Shown here: in pieces, positions 41,782-50,635 of the stretch
Layout: each line of letters starts with the position of its first letter
Numbering within the stretch: the first letter of the stretch is position 1
Source: Tolypothrix campylonemoides VB511288
GTDB lineage: Bacteria > Cyanobacteriota > Cyanobacteriia > Cyanobacteriales > Nostocaceae
Length of the DNA: 64,000 bases
Reading direction: 5' to 3'
NCBI GenBank assembly: GCA_000828075.3
Contig: JXCB02000039.1
Location: 469,470 to 533,469, forward strand
Notes under the pieces: model-generated
What the model saw: the letters and a program-made list of their open reading frames with translations, nothing else
Told to the model about the DNA's origin: nothing
The model's database searches: none
Translations under genes and position numbers: made by a program

Positions 41782-42456
41782 ATGGCTTTGGGCGAACACA
41801 AGCGTGCCGTTGGCGTATTTTCTAGCCGTCGTGAAGCTGAGTATGCACTCACCGAACTCAGAGATGCTGGCTTCCCGATGAATAAGATTTCTATCATTGC
41901 TAGAGATGCGGATCGTGAAGGTGATATTGCTGGTGTCGAAACGCAAAAGCGTGTTGGCAACAAAGCTGATGAAGGAGCCGCAACTGGAGCAGTGACCGGT
42001 GCAACATTAGGGGGTATTACTGGTTTGCTCGTAGGTTTAGGTACCTTGGCAATTCCTGGCGTAGGTCCTATATTACTTGCAGGCGAAGTAGCTACAACTC
42101 TGGCGACAACTGCTCTTGGTGCTGGAATTGGTGCTGCAACTGGCGGATTATTGGGTGCGCTCATTGGTTTGGGAATTCCTGAAGAACGAGCCAGAGTATA
42201 CAATGATCGGGTCTCTCGTGGTGATTATTTGGTGATAGTAGACGGTACAGATGATGAAATTCGTCGTGCTGAAACTATTCTGACAAACCAGGGTATTCAG
42301 GAGTTTGGCATTTACAATGCACCTGGTAATGCATCTGGTGTTGCACACACTCGTACAGATGACTCTGCTCCCGTTCTGAACAATCCATCTTCTGATCGGA
42401 TTGTGAACAATGAACCTCAGGTAACTATTGTTGACCGTCGTGATGCAACTATTTAG
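41782..42456 (+). CDS. General stress protein 17M-like, glycine-zipper membrane protein
   Basis: A 224-residue protein. The N-terminus (KRAVGVFSSRREAEYALTEL, then PMNKISIIARD) is a general stress protein 17M/YflT-like domain; the middle (about 65-140) is a Gly/Ala/Leu-rich glycine zipper (GAATGAVTGATLGGITGLL, GAGIGAATGGLLGALIG) able to cross membranes. A second copy of the stress domain follows (SRGDYLVIVDGTDDEIRRAE). Common in desiccation-tolerant bacteria; function unclear. The ATG at 41782 has GGAGGAG five bases upstream, ruling out the longer frame from 41746. Confidence 0.85.
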   Translation: MALGEHKRAVGVFSSRREAEYALTELRDAGFPMNKISIIARDADREGDIAGVETQKRVGNKADEGAATGAVTGATLGGITGLLVGLGTLAIPGVGPILLAGEVATTLATTALGAGIGAATGGLLGALIGLGIPEERARVYNDRVSRGDYLVIVDGTDDEIRRAETILTNQGIQEFGIYNAPGNASGVAHTRTDDSAPVLNNPSSDRIVNNEPQVTIVDRRDATI

Positions 42457-42734
42457 TGAGTCGTCAGTTATCAGTCGCTCATTAAAAAACTGCTTTTTCC
42501 GGACTATTGACTCTTGAGTCTGGACTTTAAAAGATTCGCTCCTCAACCTCACACACAATTAACAGTGTTCAGTTATTAGTCAGTTACCAATAAGTTCACG
42601 TAACTAAAACCAGGGCATTTTAACAAGGATTTGCGTGTTCTTGTATCTATTTTGTAGATAAAAAGATAACTGTCTGCTGTTAATAACTGCTTCTGTCAAT
42701 GAATCTTTTGAAACATTCAAGTGGAAGAGAGAAG

Positions 42735-43223
42735 ATGAACAAGTTTATTCCATTGATCATTAGTGGCATTATAGCTGTTGGTGCGGTTGGTTGCGAACCC
42801 CCTTCTAGAACAAGTGCAGATGCTCCTTCGGGAACAAATGAAAACGTTAATGCTCCAACACAAGAAACTGCTCAGAAAACCCAAGAAGACGCTACTAGTC
42901 AAGTTCGTAAAGACCAAATAGAGTCTGACATTAGAGCACGCGAGCAACGTAACAATGCCACCGGCGGTGATGCAAAAAGAGAAGATGATGATTTGGAAAG
43001 CGAAGTTCGCGGCAAGTTAGAGGCGAATTTGCCAGCTAGTCAGTTAACAGTTGACGCTGAACAAGGTGCTCTCACTGTAGCAGGAACAGTTCCTACTCAA
43101 GAACAACTGAATAAAATCCCTACTTTGGCGCAAGAGATTAAAGGTGTCAAAAGTGTGAAGGTTGAGGCAAAAGTTGCTCCAGCGCAACCTAATTCAAACA
43201 CGAACAATAAACCAGGTCAGTAG
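42735..43223 (+). CDS. BON-domain lipoprotein
   Basis: A 162-residue lipoprotein with signal peptide KFIPLIISGIIAVGAVGC (lipobox AVGC). A charged, Gln/Asn/Thr-rich linker follows, then one BON domain (about 88-147: DDLESEVRGKLEANLPASQL, LTVAGTVPTQEQL, IKGVKSVKVEAKV). BON domains bind phospholipids and are typical of osmotic shock proteins such as OsmY, so envelope stress protection is plausible. It lies 278 bases downstream of the glycine-zipper stress protein on the same strand. AGAGA precedes the ATG. Confidence 0.87.
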   Translation: MNKFIPLIISGIIAVGAVGCEPPSRTSADAPSGTNENVNAPTQETAQKTQEDATSQVRKDQIESDIRAREQRNNATGGDAKREDDDLESEVRGKLEANLPASQLTVDAEQGALTVAGTVPTQEQLNKIPTLAQEIKGVKSVKVEAKVAPAQPNSNTNNKPGQ

Positions 43224-43334
43224 CAAGTTTTGTAGCTCATAAGGCTACCATAGGCATCTACCATAGCAGATTCAAAAACTAACACTCGCATTCTTCAAGT
43301 AAACAGAAGAATGCGAGTACTTCTATATTTGAGC

Positions 43335-43459
43335 TAATACCGCTTTAAAAAAATAATGCGACACATCGACAAGACCCCTCCTCAACCCTCCCCAAGGCAT
43401 CGGGGAGGGTGCCGTCAGGCGGGTGGGGTATCTGTCGCAATCATTTTTTAAATTGGTAT
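43335..43459. repeat. MITE-like repeat TAATACCG...TTGGTAT
   Basis: The ends are TAATACCG and AAATTGGTAT, flanked by GAGC on both sides (43331-43334 and 43460-43463), consistent with a 4-bp target duplication. The core contains CCTCCCCAAGGCATCGGGGAGG. A related element is nested in the GGGAGCATCCC copy at 61834-62145, at 61863-61977. Confidence 0.65.
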
Positions 43460-43487
43460 GAGCCACCAAATTGCACAACGGAAAAAC

Positions 43488-44795
43488 TTAGCCTCTTGTT
43501 TGTGTACGCCAGTGCTTGAGAGTGACCATGTAAATGAAAATGATCATTAATACAAGGGGCGTTATTGTTGTTGGCTCCGGTACCTGCTTCACTTCCTGTC
43601 CAGGCACAGGCACGGGCTGACCAGATGGCACTTCAATGATTTGGTTTTCACCCGGAGGACCACTAGGACCATTGCCTACAGGAGGAACAGAACCGCCAGA
43701 GGAAGAGGAAGTGCCAACAGGCGGTGTAGCTGCAATGCTGCTACCACCGCGACCGGAGGAACCACCGCCACCAAAGGAGACAAGAAGTAGGAGTAAAGCA
43801 AGACCGGCACCGCCAATCAGCCAGGTAGGAAAAGAACTCCCTGAGCCTTGTTGCAACACGACATCTTCTGCTATGTTGCCAGGAAAATCAACTTGTGCAA
43901 GGCTGGAAGGAAGACCAGCATCTATCGCTTCTGGCTGTAACCATACTGGAGATTCCCATGAAACAACTTCTCCAGCGATCGTTTCAGGTTTATCAGTGAA
44001 CCCATCACCTAAGGGGGGAACGCCAAGATTTGGACGGTTGAAATCACCACCATCTGGTGAATATGGCACGGAGAGTTCTTTGAGAATGGTCTCTTTGAGA
44101 GACTGTTCATTTCCATTCAACGCAAGCTTGGCTGCTGAAAGTTTCTCTAAGAAAAACTTGGTTTCCTCGGGCTTTAGACCCAGAGCTTGAATCTGCTGCT
44201 GAGCATCCGGAATTTTTGCAATCTCCTGAAGCAACAGACGCCCATAAGAGTATTTCAAATCCAGCAAGGCATTGCGAGGATCAAGCGAGTTTCCACCTCC
44301 TTGAGGTGCCCAGTCAAAGTTTTTGGTGATCTGTCCCAAACCTTCTTGTGGAGTCTGACTTACCGTCTGCCCAAGAAGATACTGATGCCCATCCACGATA
44401 TCAGCGTTGCCGCCCTCCCAGAATGAGGAGTACGGTATCTGAGAAAGATTGGGATTGTTTCCATAAAACGAAGCGAAATTCCGGAAGTTTTCCTCCCCAC
44501 CAGCGGCTTTCATCAACAACTGCTCGTAGGTTGGTCCACCATTCGACTCAAGTATTTTCTGGAAAACTGCTCCAGCCTTGTTACAAGAAGCACCAAATCC
44601 TACACTACATCCAGGAATGCCTCGCATTCGGCTTAAATCTCGCCCTGATATCTGGTAATGGAGATAGTTTTGCTCCAGTCCTTGTTGAATACCATAGCGT
44701 CCAAGGTTGAGTTGAGCAGAAGCAGGTTGAGATGCATTGACTACTGTTGCAAAGGATGATACTGTAACCGCAATTGTTTTAACTTTTGACTTCAA
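43488..44795 (-). CDS. Exported PEP-CTERM-type protein, TTG start
   Basis: A 435-residue secreted protein. The start is the TTG at 44795 (KSKVKTIAVTVSSFATVVNA signal), because GGAGG lies eight bases upstream; the longer frame to 44813 would place the ribosome site inside the coding region. The first 280 residues are a soluble domain with a Cys pair (GCSVGFGASC). Then come a hydrophobic helix (WLIGGAGLALLLLLVSFGGGG), a Gly/Ser/Pro-rich linker and a PEP-CTERM end (VPEPTTITPLVLMIIFIYM, basic tail). It is surface-directed; function unknown. It follows 44831-45463 in an apparent operon, with a 35-base gap. Confidence 0.8.
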   Translation of the reverse strand: MKSKVKTIAVTVSSFATVVNASQPASAQLNLGRYGIQQGLEQNYLHYQISGRDLSRMRGIPGCSVGFGASCNKAGAVFQKILESNGGPTYEQLLMKAAGGEENFRNFASFYGNNPNLSQIPYSSFWEGGNADIVDGHQYLLGQTVSQTPQEGLGQITKNFDWAPQGGGNSLDPRNALLDLKYSYGRLLLQEIAKIPDAQQQIQALGLKPEETKFFLEKLSAAKLALNGNEQSLKETILKELSVPYSPDGGDFNRPNLGVPPLGDGFTDKPETIAGEVVSWESPVWLQPEAIDAGLPSSLAQVDFPGNIAEDVVLQQGSGSSFPTWLIGGAGLALLLLLVSFGGGGSSGRGGSSIAATPPVGTSSSSGGSVPPVGNGPSGPPGENQIIEVPSGQPVPVPGQEVKQVPEPTTITPLVLMIIFIYMVTLKHWRTQTRG

Positions 44796-44803
44796 GGGAT
44801 TTA

Positions 44804-44808
44804 CCTCC
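44804..44808 (-). promoter_or_regulatory. Ribosome binding site that fixes the TTG start at 44795
   Basis: GGAGG on the minus strand lies eight bases before TTG. The only other candidate start is 5' of it, so this site decides the start. Confidence 0.7.
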
Positions 44809-44830
44809 AACAAGTAATTTTCGATGCACC

Positions 44831-45463
44831 TTATGAAACTGGAGAGGAAGCTAGATTCTGAGGCGAGTTGATGTTAATTGTGATTGCTGTCCCCTTAAGT
44901 TTTTCGCCTGTAACAGAGTGGTAGATGACAACAGCGCTGTTTGGTTGGTCGAAGAGGTAACCACGATTAGAAGGTTGTACCTTTGCTTGCTTCACTAAGG
45001 AAAAAAAGGATTCCAGATATCTGCGTATACTTTCACGGTTCCCTTGATTTGTCTTTGTATGCTTCTCTATAAGCTTCATGAATAAGTCCAGGCTGCGGTT
45101 ATCCTGCCCTTCAACGAGAATACCGCCTTCCAGGAAAGAACTGGCTACAAGCTTTCCATTGATTTGTTGGACTTTTAATAGGGTGTAATAACGTCCCTGC
45201 TTCCTAGAATCACTTGCATAACAAACCCAAGCACCATCTGGGTTTTGTGTAAAACCTTGCTGCCCTAAGTAGGAAAGCGGTTCTCCACTTTTCTGGCTGA
45301 CTAGCGGAGGCAACGAATTTTCCACGGCATCCGAAGAGCAAAGCTTCTGCGTCGTTTTTTGTTGGGGAGTCGTTGGAGTCTGCGCTATTACAAAGTAGGG
45401 CATAACAGCAACAGCAGATAGAGAGATAGTAAATGTACTTAGTAAACGAGTAAATATATTCAT
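44831..45463 (-). CDS. Exported hypothetical protein, 210 aa
   Basis: The N-terminal signal peptide is TRLLSTFTISLSAVAVMPYF, with cleavage after about VIAQ. The mature part is mixed alpha/beta with FTQNPDGAWVCYASDSR and RYYTLLKVQQINGKLVASSF. I do not recognise the family. It lies directly upstream of the PEP-CTERM protein on the same strand with a 35-base gap, so the two secreted proteins are probably made together. The start is the ATG at 45463. Confidence 0.7.
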   Translation of the reverse strand: MNIFTRLLSTFTISLSAVAVMPYFVIAQTPTTPQQKTTQKLCSSDAVENSLPPLVSQKSGEPLSYLGQQGFTQNPDGAWVCYASDSRKQGRYYTLLKVQQINGKLVASSFLEGGILVEGQDNRSLDLFMKLIEKHTKTNQGNRESIRRYLESFFSLVKQAKVQPSNRGYLFDQPNSAVVIYHSVTGEKLKGTAITININSPQNLASSPVS

Positions 45464-46152
45464 GTTTTTCTTTATAAGAAGTTATTGGTCTTTAAAAGTT
45501 ATTGAGCAATTCCTTCTGTAGAAGGATGTTGCTATGTATTTCTTTGTCTCTAGATCCAATTATCTATATATTGTTTCCGTATTTAGTTAAAATTCCCTAA
45601 AAATATTTAAAAAGAATGTGTGAATAATTCGTGTTGTGGCTAAGTAAAAATAAGGAACTACCATCCTGCTAAGATTTTCCCTCTGCTCTCTTGTTTACCT
45701 TAAAGCTATTAACAACAAGGCTTTTAAATTTTATCCTTATAAATAATTTGATGAAATTTATTGATAACCATAAGCGTTTTTACTGGTGTAACCTCAATTA
45801 ACTTCCTATCACCTGAAATGTGATTTATGAAGCCAACTTTAAATTCTCGTAAAGTGTCATACCACTTCTTGTTGTTGAAACTGCACTGTGTATGTATACA
45901 ACTCATTTTTCGCTATGAGCTTGCGTACAATATCCGTATATGAAAACTGTTGAAAAATTGTACGGCTTGAAAACTTAGTTTATATGTCAGCCCTGATTTA
46001 TGAAATAAAAAAAAATTTTGGTTGATTCATGACAGTTTTGGGTGCAATAATCATTATTTTGCTTTTCTGACTAATTTTTTGGACAGTATTTTTTGGACAG
46101 TATACTATTAGCTTTGTTGCTGTTTTAGCACCCACATAAAAACATACCAAGC

Positions 46153-46168
46153 AGTGACCTAAGTCACA
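46153..46168. promoter_or_regulatory. CRP-type palindrome 1
   Basis: AGTGA-CCTAAG-TCACA matches the CRP-family pattern TGTGA-N6-TCACA at nine of ten fixed positions and is a perfect palindrome over GTGAC/GTCAC. It is followed by ACATGAAT. Confidence 0.5.
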
Positions 46169-46238
46169 ACATGAATCTTAAGCTCTAGATTATGGTTATG
46201 AGCAGGATTACATATACCAACAATCAGGTTTACTAAGC

Positions 46239-46254
46239 AGTGACCTGAGTCACA
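46239..46254. promoter_or_regulatory. CRP-type palindrome 2
   Basis: AGTGA-CCTGAG-TCACA, 86 bases after the first and followed by the same ACATGAAT; together they form a repeated 27-base unit with one mismatch. Confidence 0.5.
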
Positions 46255-46314
46255 ACATGAATGTAAAGAGCTACATCGTTAGAGGATGATCACCATCAAT
46301 GAAATTTCCTCGGC

Positions 46315-46330
46315 AGTGATTTTCATCACA
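46315..46330. promoter_or_regulatory. CRP-type palindrome 3
   Basis: AGTGA-TTTTCA-TCACA, 76 bases after the second, with a different spacer sequence but the same half-sites, followed by ATATTCATG. Conservation of half-sites while the spacer changes favours a protein-binding site. Confidence 0.5.
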
Positions 46331-46613
46331 ATATTCATGTGAATCTCTGCATACTCAGGATATTTTTAACGTGAGTTCGATGTATCCTGATTTGACCCCG
46401 CTTCCATTCCTCTCCCTACCTCTCCCCAACCCTCCCCCAAGAGGTTTGGGAAAAGGAGCAGCTTTTTTTTACGGGGAGAGGCTTAAAACTCTGATTTTTA
46501 CGTTGCTCCTCCCTCTCCTTGTAGGAGAGGGAGGCTTGCGATATTTTTGAACGCAAGTGGTGCCGTCAGGGCGAGCCTCCCCAGTTCTACAACTTCGGTG
46601 GGAACACAAGCAA

Positions 46614-47783
46614 TCATGCGAAAACTTGCGCAAGTATCTCTACTAGTTTGTGGATATGGGCTGATTCATGAGTCGCCATTAAAGAAATCCGTATTCGACT
46701 CGTAGGAACAGTAGGCGGACGAATAGCCGGGGCAAAAATGCCAGCAGCTTTCAGTTGCTTTCCAGCTTTGAGCGCATCTGCTGCGCTTGGTAGTTGAAAG
46801 CAGAGGATGGGTGACTCAGAGGGTAGTAATATCAGCGATAGTGGCTGCTGCTGCATGATCTGTTTGAGGTAAGCTACATTTTGCCACAATTGGGCGCGGC
46901 GTTGCGGTTCTTGCTGTACTATTTTTATTGCTGTGAGTGCCGCTGCTGTATCCGCAGGAGAAAGCGCGGTGGTGTAAATCCAGCTAGGTGCGCGATTGCG
47001 CAAAAAATCTATTAAGGTTGCACTTCCCGCCACATATCCGCCTAGACTAGCCAAAGCTTTACTCAACGTGCCAATTTGAATGAATTGCCTTCCCGTACAT
47101 CCGAAATGTTCTACGCATCCAGCGCCAGTTTCTCCCAGTACCCCTGTGGCATGAGCTTCATCAACAAGCAGCATACAGCTAAATTCTTCTGCTAGATCCA
47201 GTAGTGCAGGTAAAGGACACAAATCACCATCCATGCTGAAGACGGTATCAGTAATTATTAAACAACGTCGGTAGTTTTGCCGGTGTTGACTCAGTTGGGT
47301 TCTTAATGCTTCAACATCACAGTGAGGATATTCAATAATCGTTGCTCCACTTAAGATTGCCCCGTTTTTGAGGCTAGAGTGATTGTACTGGTCAGATAAA
47401 ATGAAATCGCGCTTGCCTACAAGGGCAGTTATTGTACCCACATTTGCTAGATAGCCGGAACTGAATACCACAGCATCTTCTGTTTGTTTGAGGGATGCGA
47501 TCGCTCTTTCCAATTCCCTATGTAATTCTCTATGTCCGCTGAGTAATCTAGAACCTGTAGCACCCGTACCAAATTCTTGGACAGCAGCACTAGCCGCTGC
47601 TATCAACCGCTGATCCCCAGCCAATCCCAAATAGTCATTACTGGCAAAATTAATCACCTCTCGTCCTTCCAAAAGTACTGTTGCACCAGGAAGACCGTGG
47701 ATTGTTTGTACTGAGCGATACCAATCAGCACGGTGAATTGTAGCCAGAGATTCTTCTATCCAAGCGTAAGGGTTTGTAGGCAC
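46614..47783 (-). CDS. bioF: 8-amino-7-oxononanoate synthase
   Basis: A 389-residue PLP enzyme that joins pimeloyl thioester and alanine in biotin synthesis. The PLP lysine is Lys242 ([13 protein letters not shown]); Asp208 and His211 ([13 protein letters not shown]) contact the cofactor; [10 protein letters not shown] and [13 protein letters not shown] are family signatures. Length is normal. Start is a GTG at 47783. Other alpha-oxoamine synthases (Kbl, HemA) are close relatives, but the substrate-region motifs fit BioF. It is divergent from the methyltransferase gene at 47934, and no other bio gene is adjacent. Confidence 0.9.
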   Translation of the reverse strand: MPTNPYAWIEESLATIHRADWYRSVQTIHGLPGATVLLEGREVINFASNDYLGLAGDQRLIAAASAAVQEFGTGATGSRLLSGHRELHRELERAIASLKQTEDAVVFSSGYLANVGTITALVGKRDFILSDQYNHSSLKNGAILSGATIIEYPHCDVEALRTQLSQHRQNYRRCLIITDTVFSMDGDLCPLPALLDLAEEFSCMLLVDEAHATGVLGETGAGCVEHFGCTGRQFIQIGTLSKALASLGGYVAGSATLIDFLRNRAPSWIYTTALSPADTAAALTAIKIVQQEPQRRAQLWQNVAYLKQIMQQQPLSLILLPSESPILCFQLPSAADALKAGKQLKAAGIFAPAIRPPTVPTSRIRISLMATHESAHIHKLVEILAQVFA

Positions 47784-47933
47784 GGTAGAGAAGTGAGGGA
47801 AGTTGTTTTTTCCTACTTAATACAATTAAGTTATAGTTATTAACTATAAAACAAATTTATAAGTAAAACTCGTACTATTTTGTAATTTTATCTTTAAACT
47901 ACTTGATAGTAGTTCAAACAAACTTATACACAA

Positions 47934-48797
47934 ATGCAAGCTAGTGACTATGACAAAATCATCCACACTGCTTTCATGGTTAGCAAAGCCCGACAGTTGA
48001 CAGATATTCCTTATGCCAAGGAATTGGCACAATTGGTAGAAGCGCAAGGATTGGTAGAGCTATCTGGATCACAAAACCAAGACAAAAGTGCTTTGCTTAC
48101 TGCACGTGTGGAAGCTCGGTATAAAGCTATCAACCAAGTCATGGCTCAATATCAAATAGGGCAAGTTTTAGAACTAGCATCCGGTTTGCTACCGCGTGGT
48201 CTTTTCATGTCTTGTGATCCGAACATCACATTTATTGAAAGTGATTTGCCCAGAATGATTCGTTGCAAACAGCAACTGGTTGAACAACTCGTTGGCGAAC
48301 GTCCCAATCTGCACTTTCTCTCAATTGATGCTACTAGCCGTCCAAGTCAGTTTTTCAAAAGTGTTGAGCTACTAAAAGTCGGACAGCCAATCATAATTTT
48401 GTGTGAAGGGTTGCTGACACATCTGAATATGGCAGAAAAACAACTTGTGTGTGCCAATATTCGCGAGATGCTTCAACAGTACGGTGGCGTCTGGATTACC
48501 CCTGACTTTATTGACACAGCTAGTTTAACGCGGTCACAAGAATTTGACTCTTCTTTACACAAGCTATTACAAACAGGTACTAACCTTACAGGTAGATCTT
48601 TGGTAGATAATAATTTTAAAACACTTGAGCAGGCACGGCAATTTGCTTATGAGCAAGGTTTCCGTGTGGCAGAGCATAGTATGTTGAACGTGATGGATCA
48701 GTTAAGCTGCTTGAAAATTTTGGGCATTGACACAGAAGTGGTAAGGAAAATGCTTGCGCTTTGGTCTATCTTTGCCCTAACTCCGGATGTCGCTTGA
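47934..48797 (+). CDS. SAM-dependent methyltransferase, LCMT-like
   Basis: A 287-residue class I methyltransferase. AYQ-type motif I is VLELASGLLPRGL, followed by ITFIESDLPRMIRCKQQL and NLHFLSIDATS, and the later ILCEGLLTHLNMAEKQ. This is the layout of the leucine carboxyl methyltransferase/PPM-type family (PF04072-like), which methylates varied small molecules in bacteria. Substrate unknown. It stands divergent from bioF, separated by 150 AT-rich bases, and is followed by a possible terminator at 48944. Confidence 0.8.
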   Translation: MQASDYDKIIHTAFMVSKARQLTDIPYAKELAQLVEAQGLVELSGSQNQDKSALLTARVEARYKAINQVMAQYQIGQVLELASGLLPRGLFMSCDPNITFIESDLPRMIRCKQQLVEQLVGERPNLHFLSIDATSRPSQFFKSVELLKVGQPIIILCEGLLTHLNMAEKQLVCANIREMLQQYGGVWITPDFIDTASLTRSQEFDSSLHKLLQTGTNLTGRSLVDNNFKTLEQARQFAYEQGFRVAEHSMLNVMDQLSCLKILGIDTEVVRKMLALWSIFALTPDVA

Positions 48798-48943
48798 TTT
48801 TCAGCGGGGTATCCCAGTCACAGACATCGCTTGAAGCAGACATTGCTGTAGTAGTTCTAAAGATAGATGAAAATTATCTCAACCCTAATCCTTTTTTACT
48901 CGGAATTATAGGTGTACGTGACAAGTACCAACTTACTGAGAAG

Positions 48944-48974
48944 CCGTGTGAATCAACGATTCATACACGGTTTT
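48944..48974 (+). terminator. Possible terminator after the LCMT-like gene
   Basis: CCGTGTGAATC-aac-GATTCATACACGG forms an 11-bp stem with a bulge, followed by TTTT. It lies between convergent genes, 147 bases past the methyltransferase stop. Confidence 0.45.
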
Positions 48975-49017
48975 GTCGCCTTCTCAGGAAGATGACTCTC
49001 ACAGCTTAGGTATCCAA

Positions 49018-49653
49018 CTACTGACTATATTCACTACTGAGGTGAGATATTGCCTGTTTAATCCACTCCTCCACATAAGCATCTTTAGAAAGTCCAATGT
49101 CTTCACTCACCACATGCAAAGCGTGACTCACTTCATTCGCAGTGTAGCCTAGTGCCAAGAGCGTCATTTGTACCTCTTCGAGAATACTTGGTGCAGGACC
49201 GCCTGTCGCGACGAAGAATCCTGCTGTCTTACGCCACTCTACCAACTTGCTCTTTAGTTCCAAGCATAAACGTTCTGCGGTTTTTTTGCCAACACCAGGA
49301 GATTGAATGAGTAATTGAGTGTTGCCGGCAATAATCGCCTGCACTAAGTCTGGTAGTTCCAAAGTGTCCAACAGGGCGATCGCCAAAGCTGCGCCAACCC
49401 CACTGACACTTAACAAATGGCGAAACAGATCTCGTTCCCCAGGTGAACCAAAGCCGTATAGCAATGGCACTTCTTCGCGAATTTGGTAATGGGTAAAAAT
49501 TTGCACTTCGCCTCCAGAACCTGGCAACTCCTGTGCCAGTCGTGCAGGGATTTGCAAATCATACCCTATACCATTCACTTCCAGTGTCAGTGTATGGCGA
49601 TTCCCATTATTGTTTTGGATACCAGCAACGATTCCTTTGAGATAACTAATCAT
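49018..49653 (-). CDS. ruvA: Holliday junction branch migration protein RuvA
   Basis: A 211-residue RuvA, which binds four-way junctions as a tetramer and loads RuvB. The OB-fold N-terminus ([22 protein letters not shown]), two helix-hairpin-helix motifs ([36 protein letters not shown]) and the C-terminal RuvB-binding helices ([19 protein letters not shown]) are complete. The ATG at 49653 overlaps the spp stop as ATGA, implying translational coupling. ruvB is not adjacent, which is usual in cyanobacteria. Confidence 0.95.
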   Translation of the reverse strand: MISYLKGIVAGIQNNNGNRHTLTLEVNGIGYDLQIPARLAQELPGSGGEVQIFTHYQIREEVPLLYGFGSPGERDLFRHLLSVSGVGAALAIALLDTLELPDLVQAIIAGNTQLLIQSPGVGKKTAERLCLELKSKLVEWRKTAGFFVATGGPAPSILEEVQMTLLALGYTANEVSHALHVVSEDIGLSKDAYVEEWIKQAISHLSSEYSQ

Positions 49654-50399
49654 TCTAAGAAACCAAAATGTTTTAAGCCTTCTAGTATTCCACCAGCACA
49701 AAAATTTGTTGCCAGGTAACGGTAAAGAGCAGGATGTTCATTATGCCATTGAAGTAGCTCCGGACGAGCATTCCCGACAATAATTCCCCGTTCTGCTCCT
49801 GCTGCGAATAAAGCAATATCATTACCAGAATCGCCACAAACAACCGTTTGCTCTGCTACAAATTTCCATTTTTGGCGGAGAAACTGTACTGCCTGTCCTT
49901 TATCGCTGTGATGGGGCACGATGTCAAGGTCTATACCGCTACTGTAGATTAACTTTACATTTAAATCACTTTCTTGCAACTCTGATTGAAGTTGTGGTAA
50001 AACCCTTGCAGATGCCTCTTCTTTCAGGAAAAAACTCACCTTGAAAGGACGCTGTTCTGAGTTTGGCTGCGGAACCAATTCAGGAAACTGAGTTGTTTTT
50101 GCGACTACAAGGTCACGGTTCCAACCAGAGGAAAGTTTTTTTGACCATTCTGAATCAGGATCGCCACTACCGTCAAGATAAATTTCTGTTCCCACAGCTA
50201 AAATCAGGGCATCTGGTTCTAAAAGATTTTTTTCGTCTTTGATTTCTTGGTAAAGAACAGGCGATCGCCCTGTCGCATAAACAATCTTGCTGCCATGTTC
50301 TTGGCGTGTCTGTTGCAGGCGATCGTTGAGTTCGGTTAGCGCGTTGTCATCGCCAACCAGGGTATTGTCTAAATCGGTTACGAACAGGAATTTAGCCAC
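49650..50399 (-). CDS. spp: Sucrose-phosphate phosphatase
   Basis: A 249-residue HAD-superfamily enzyme that makes sucrose from sucrose-6-phosphate, a compatible solute in cyanobacteria. The HAD motif I is [13 protein letters not shown] (nucleophile Asp and general acid Asp), motif III Lys is in DKGQAV, and motif IV is [12 protein letters not shown]. Length matches the cyanobacterial family. The start is the GTG at 50399, since AAGAGG lies six bases upstream; a longer frame to 50429 lacks a site. The stop overlaps ruvA by ATGA. No sucrose-phosphate synthase is nearby. Confidence 0.92.
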   Translation of the reverse strand: MAKFLFVTDLDNTLVGDDNALTELNDRLQQTRQEHGSKIVYATGRSPVLYQEIKDEKNLLEPDALILAVGTEIYLDGSGDPDSEWSKKLSSGWNRDLVVAKTTQFPELVPQPNSEQRPFKVSFFLKEEASARVLPQLQSELQESDLNVKLIYSSGIDLDIVPHHSDKGQAVQFLRQKWKFVAEQTVVCGDSGNDIALFAAGAERGIIVGNARPELLQWHNEHPALYRYLATNFCAGGILEGLKHFGFLE

Positions 50400-50404
50400 A
50401 GCAA

Positions 50405-50410
50405 CCTCTT
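50405..50410 (-). promoter_or_regulatory. Ribosome binding site fixing the spp GTG start
   Basis: AAGAGG on the minus strand lies six bases before the GTG at 50399 and lies inside the longer alternative frame, so the short start is favoured. Confidence 0.65.
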
Positions 50411-50635
50411 TTATTAGCTTTACCACCAAAAAGTTTATGCTGATTTGGCACCAATCTCATCTATTTTCGTTTTTAGATAAGCAAGTTGACTTATGCTAAA
50501 ACGGTGATCTGATCAATCTAAACGATTTACAGCCGCTGATTTTAATATAGTCAGAGAAATTAGTCAGAGAAATTTACAATCATCATCAGCCCTTGAGGTT
50601 TTAACTAGACTTATGCAAAACCGGAGGATTTTGGA

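Larger units (their letters stand above)
45464..46613. other. Gene-poor 1150-bp region with CRP-type sites and repeats
   Basis: The longest gap of the window. A possible 60-residue minus-strand frame (45906-45724) has no supporting features. Three palindromes of the AGTGA-N6-TCACA type lie at 46153, 46239 and 46315. From 46390 to 46612 the sequence is C/G-run repeat DNA (CCTCTCCCTACCTCTCC..., GGAGAGGGAGG). The region upstream of 45463 must contain the promoter of the exported operon. Confidence 0.6.

Noticed and set aside
43636..44190. Long plus-strand open frame opposite the exported PEP-CTERM gene
   Set aside because: It is Pro/Glu-rich antisense of a Gly/Ser/Pro linker; the minus-strand gene has signal peptide, ribosome site and sorting signal.
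45724..45906. 60-residue minus-strand frame in the gene-poor region
   Set aside because: No ribosome site, no recognisable family, ordinary length for chance in AT-rich DNA.
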